A stretch of DNA of 64,000 bases, from the NCBI RefSeq assembly GCF_002234675.1, contig NC_019868.2:4620433-4684432 (forward strand). Direction: 5' to 3'. Below the pieces are notes generated by a model, which searched no databases, was not told the DNA's origin, and worked only from the letters and a program-made list of their open reading frames with translations. Positions 61,086 to 64,000 of the stretch are shown here, piece after piece. Origin of the DNA: Oryzias latipes (Eukaryota; Chordata; Actinopteri; Beloniformes; Adrianichthyidae). A program made the translations under genes and the position numbers. Every line of letters begins with the position of its first letter. The first letter of the stretch is position 1.

Positions 61086-61860
61086 CTGAAAGAAAAAAAA
61101 AGAGTTTGAGAGGCTTGATAAAGACATTTACTGTCAGAAAGTCCTTTCCAGGAAGAAAGAATATGGGGAGGCAAAGAAGACATGAACAACAAACGGGGAA
61201 AGTTCCAGACTCCCTTTAAGAAAACAGGTGAAGAAGTCATTGTGAGTGTCCGAACATTAGACTTTCACAACAAATAAAAATGCATTTTAACAGAGAAACT
61301 CTTTTTTTCAACTCTAGAAGTTCTTATTATTTGCAACAAAAAACAATTGTCTTTTAGGACATAACAGCTTCAAACACTCAAACCTGCATTTTGGGTCTTT
61401 TAGGCTGGTTAATTTGTGGTTAAATAAAAGCGAATCATCTTATTCAGATTTTGTCTGAAGTGCTGTAAAAAAGGGTTTTGGTGTGTTCAGTGAACACAAC
61501 ACACATCCCTCACTGTGGTTCACCTTCAGCCAATTGGAGTTGATCTGACTTGGAAGACGCGAGCTTGTGACTGGACGTCTTTCTGTTTGTGTTCATGAAC
61601 AGGCAGATAAACTGATTATTTACTCCCTCATTGATTATACACCTTTTGACCAACATAGTCCGGCTATTACGGTCAGTACGAGATCGATTTTTCGATTTGT
61701 ATCTGTATCCTTTACATCCCCACTAATTATATCTTCTCACACATTCAGTGTTTGACCTTTGCCCTGTTGTGAGAATTTTGTTTATCAAATTGTTTTTTCA
61801 GTTATGTGTGTAGCAGTATGGGGTGGTTGGATGAGAGTTGCTAGTCCATTCTACTCAGTT
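61086..61860. other. ccdc142 upstream intron or flank
   Basis: AT-rich. No 5' exon with compatible phase 0 donor was identified. Nothing else recognised. Confidence 0.4.
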
Positions 61861-62900
61861 CATCCAGCTCAAAACCTTTGCTCCAACCACTCCCCCATCA
61901 CTTCGGGTGTGCCCCAGGGTTCTGTCCTAGGGCTTCCCTTCATTACCTTCATAGCCAGAAGGAAGGCAGGTGTAATCAGGTTCTTCTGGGAGGATGTTTG
62001 GTGAAGTGGTGAATAAGATGACAGTCTGTCCTGAGCTGAGCTTTGACACGTTTAGTAAATTGTACGATACCATAGTGGGATCTGTGTTATTTTATGCTGC
62101 AGGTGTGATAAGTTTTAAAACAGAGCCGTGAGATACTTCCTGGGTGTACACAGGTTCACCACTAAAGCTGCCATAAAGGGGGACATGGGGGGCGAGGCTT
62201 GTGTGATCAAACAAAGAGCAGAAGCTCTCAGATTATGGAACCGACTGGTGACCTTACCTAAAGAGAGACTTACACGTACAATGTTTGATTGGAATAGAGC
62301 TCATATGTATTCCTGGTGTAAGGAGGTGTTTAATATTTTGTCCTCTGTCCTCAATCTTACGGTCATTATTTTATAATAGTTTAAAATGTAAGATAGTTCA
62401 TGTTAAAGAAACTTTAGTTGTTTGTAATGAAAAAGAATGGAAAATTAAAGTGCTTTAAAAAAACATAATTACAAACTTATTTGCTAATTAAGGATGATTT
62501 CTTTACTGAGCCATATGTTGGTTATAATTTAGAAAGAGGAGAAAAGATCCTTCTGTACTCCACTCAGAGCAGGAGTGCTCCCCCTACAGGTGGAAATAGG
62601 GCGCTTTAAAGGCGTTCCAGAGGAGGAAAGACTGTGAGGTCTGTGAGCTGAAAGTGGTGGAGGATGAATTTCATTTTCTGTTTTATTTTCCTTTGTATGA
62701 AAAAAAAAACAGACTTTGTTTTTATGAGGTAATGGAAAAGAAATGTCCTGACTTGTTTCAGTTATCAGAAGAACAAATTTTATGTTGGCTTTTTGAAAAT
62801 TACATTTTCAATTTGGCGAGTATTTTGGCAACAGCATGGACAATAAGAATGGGCGCTTTGTATTCTGTTAGACTCTGATTGGATGGATTATTGTATGTTG
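61860..62900 (+). mobile_element. decayed non-LTR retrotransposon (C-terminal part)
   Basis: A reverse-transcriptase trace GVPQGSVLG near 61908-61934 is followed by frames with MRYFLGVHRFTTKAAIKGDM and DEFHFLFYFPLYE, and QILCWLFEN, the zinc-knuckle-like and tail region of fish LINE ORFs. Several frameshifts and stops separate them. Confidence 0.65.
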
Positions 62901-63039
62901 TTGTTTTAGTTCTGAGATGGCCGTTTTCTGTATTTTGTCTTCCAATGTCATATAAGCCCAGGCGGGCTGGGCACATCACTCCATGACAATTAAATCAAAT
63001 CAAAGTCAAACTCATCCTAAATCCGTCCTCTTGGTATCA

Positions 63040-63290
63040 TTTTCCACAACTTACACATTCCTGTACATTGCTTTGCTGATGACATCCAAATCAAATCGTA
63101 CACCCCCCCCCCCTCTCCCGTGACCCAGTTGTTTTTCTGCCAAGCAGCTAAAAACCTATATTTTTTAAATAGCTTTTTCTTAATTTTTTCTGTATTCTGT
63201 GTTTTACCGTGTTTTATTGTGTTTTACTGTGAAGCACTTTGTGATTTTTATCTTGAAAGGTGCTATACAAATAAAGTTTATTAATATTTT
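63040..63290 (+). mobile_element. L2-like LINE fragment with 3' tail
   Basis: TTTGCTGATGACATCCAAAT encodes the FADDIQ catalytic motif. A deletion then leads to the tail GTGAAGCACTTTGTGATTTT with TGCTATACAAATAAAG, a common fish L2 3' end. Confidence 0.7.
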
Positions 63291-63780
63291 TAAATCCAGG
63301 TTTATCTCTAATCTCGACGATAAAACTGAGCTCCTGCTTTCTGTCAGTAAATCTTCTCTTTCAAAGACGAACATTCAGTTTCTGAACATGGACGGTCCCA
63401 CCCTCCCCTCATGTAGAGGGTCATCCTTTCACTCTTACATCAATAATGGGACTCGGTGAACACATTTTCACCTTGGTAATATCAGCCGTGTCTGCCCTTC
63501 GTCCTGTAACTCCCTCCTCTTTGGTCTCCCACAAAAACCCATCCATAGACGTCTGCAGGTCCAGAGCTCAGCAGCGTGCATCACAACTATAACTCCTTCT
63601 TTTCACCAAATCACCATGAAAACAACTTTATTACTTTATTACCCCTTCCATCAGACCCTCCTCCTCCATCCACCTTACGCCGCTCTGCTCATCTCAACAC
63701 CATGGACAGCAGAAATGTCAGTTGTTCTGTCACCTATTTAACAGCCTTCTCTTTATGATTTCATTAGCAGTTTGCTTTTG
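63291..63780 (+). mobile_element. second L2-like LINE fragment
   Basis: TGTAACTCCCTCCTCTTTGG (the CNSLLFGLP phrase), then CATCCATAGACGTCTGCAGG and LRRSAHLNTMDSRNVSCSV, the post-reverse-transcriptase region of Maui/L2-type LINEs. Internally deleted. Confidence 0.7.
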
Positions 63781-64000
63781 TTTGGTCTGTCTTAGACTGT
63801 ATTTTTTTAATGTTTTTATACTTGTTTAATTCTCTACAGTGACTTTGAATGTACTGAAAAGCGCTTGAATCATTACTCCGCTGATTACAGCCCACTGGAA
63901 CCTGAAAGAGCCTGGAGTTCAAAGAAAACCCGACGTTGTGACTCCTCGTGCCACAGACTCATTAAAGGGTTAGCACCTGGTTTGGTGTGAGGTTTAGTTC

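Noticed and set aside
1..64000. CRISPR arrays, operons or phage-like modules
   Set aside because: None present; the gene structure is eukaryotic throughout.

Overview
The window is vertebrate nuclear DNA, almost certainly from a teleost fish. Genes have short exons with GT-AG introns. Every gap between them is packed with fish-type repeats: hAT elements with 8-bp target duplications, tRNA-derived SINEs, L2/RTE-like LINE scraps, piggyBac-like MITEs and long (TG)n tracts. A medaka-like (Oryzias) source is my guess from the repeat types; it is not demonstrated.

Layout. (1) Bases 1-8500: the 5' part of a stox2-like gene on the minus strand. The first coding exon is 7698-8028 and the second 2670-2822; the rest lies beyond the left edge. 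Intron 1 carries a 2-kb minisatellite. (2) 8.5-11.8 kb: repeats, including a very GC-rich block at 9.6-11.05 kb. (3) 11847-20281, minus strand: a complete four-exon Kazal-type trypsin inhibitor of 99 residues, SPINK1-like. (4) 20.4-23.5 kb: intergenic repeats. (5) 24111-47884, plus strand: csnk1a1 (casein kinase 1 alpha), complete. Ten coding exons give 337 residues. The alternative 28-codon L exon (34618-34701) would give 365. Introns 2 and 4 are large and repeat-filled. (6) 48908-61085, minus strand: ccdc142, twelve coding exons (899 codons plus stop), all splice phases closing. It is tail-to-tail with csnk1a1, and its 5' exon or exons were not found. (7) 61.1-64 kb: decayed LINE fragments.

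These are unrelated housekeeping or secreted-protein genes, not a pathway cluster. The kinase sets phosphorylation in Wnt, Hedgehog and clock pathways. The Kazal protein is a predicted secreted trypsin inhibitor. The stox2 product is a winged-helix nuclear protein. ccdc142 is of unknown function.

I found no evidence for a novel multi-gene system. The most interesting signals are the conserved L exon, a 37-bp perfect foldback beside an intronic poly(A) signal in csnk1a1, a self-nested piggyBac-like MITE pair, twin hAT elements with perfect target duplications, and a (CA)n tract 18 nt from a Kazal splice donor.
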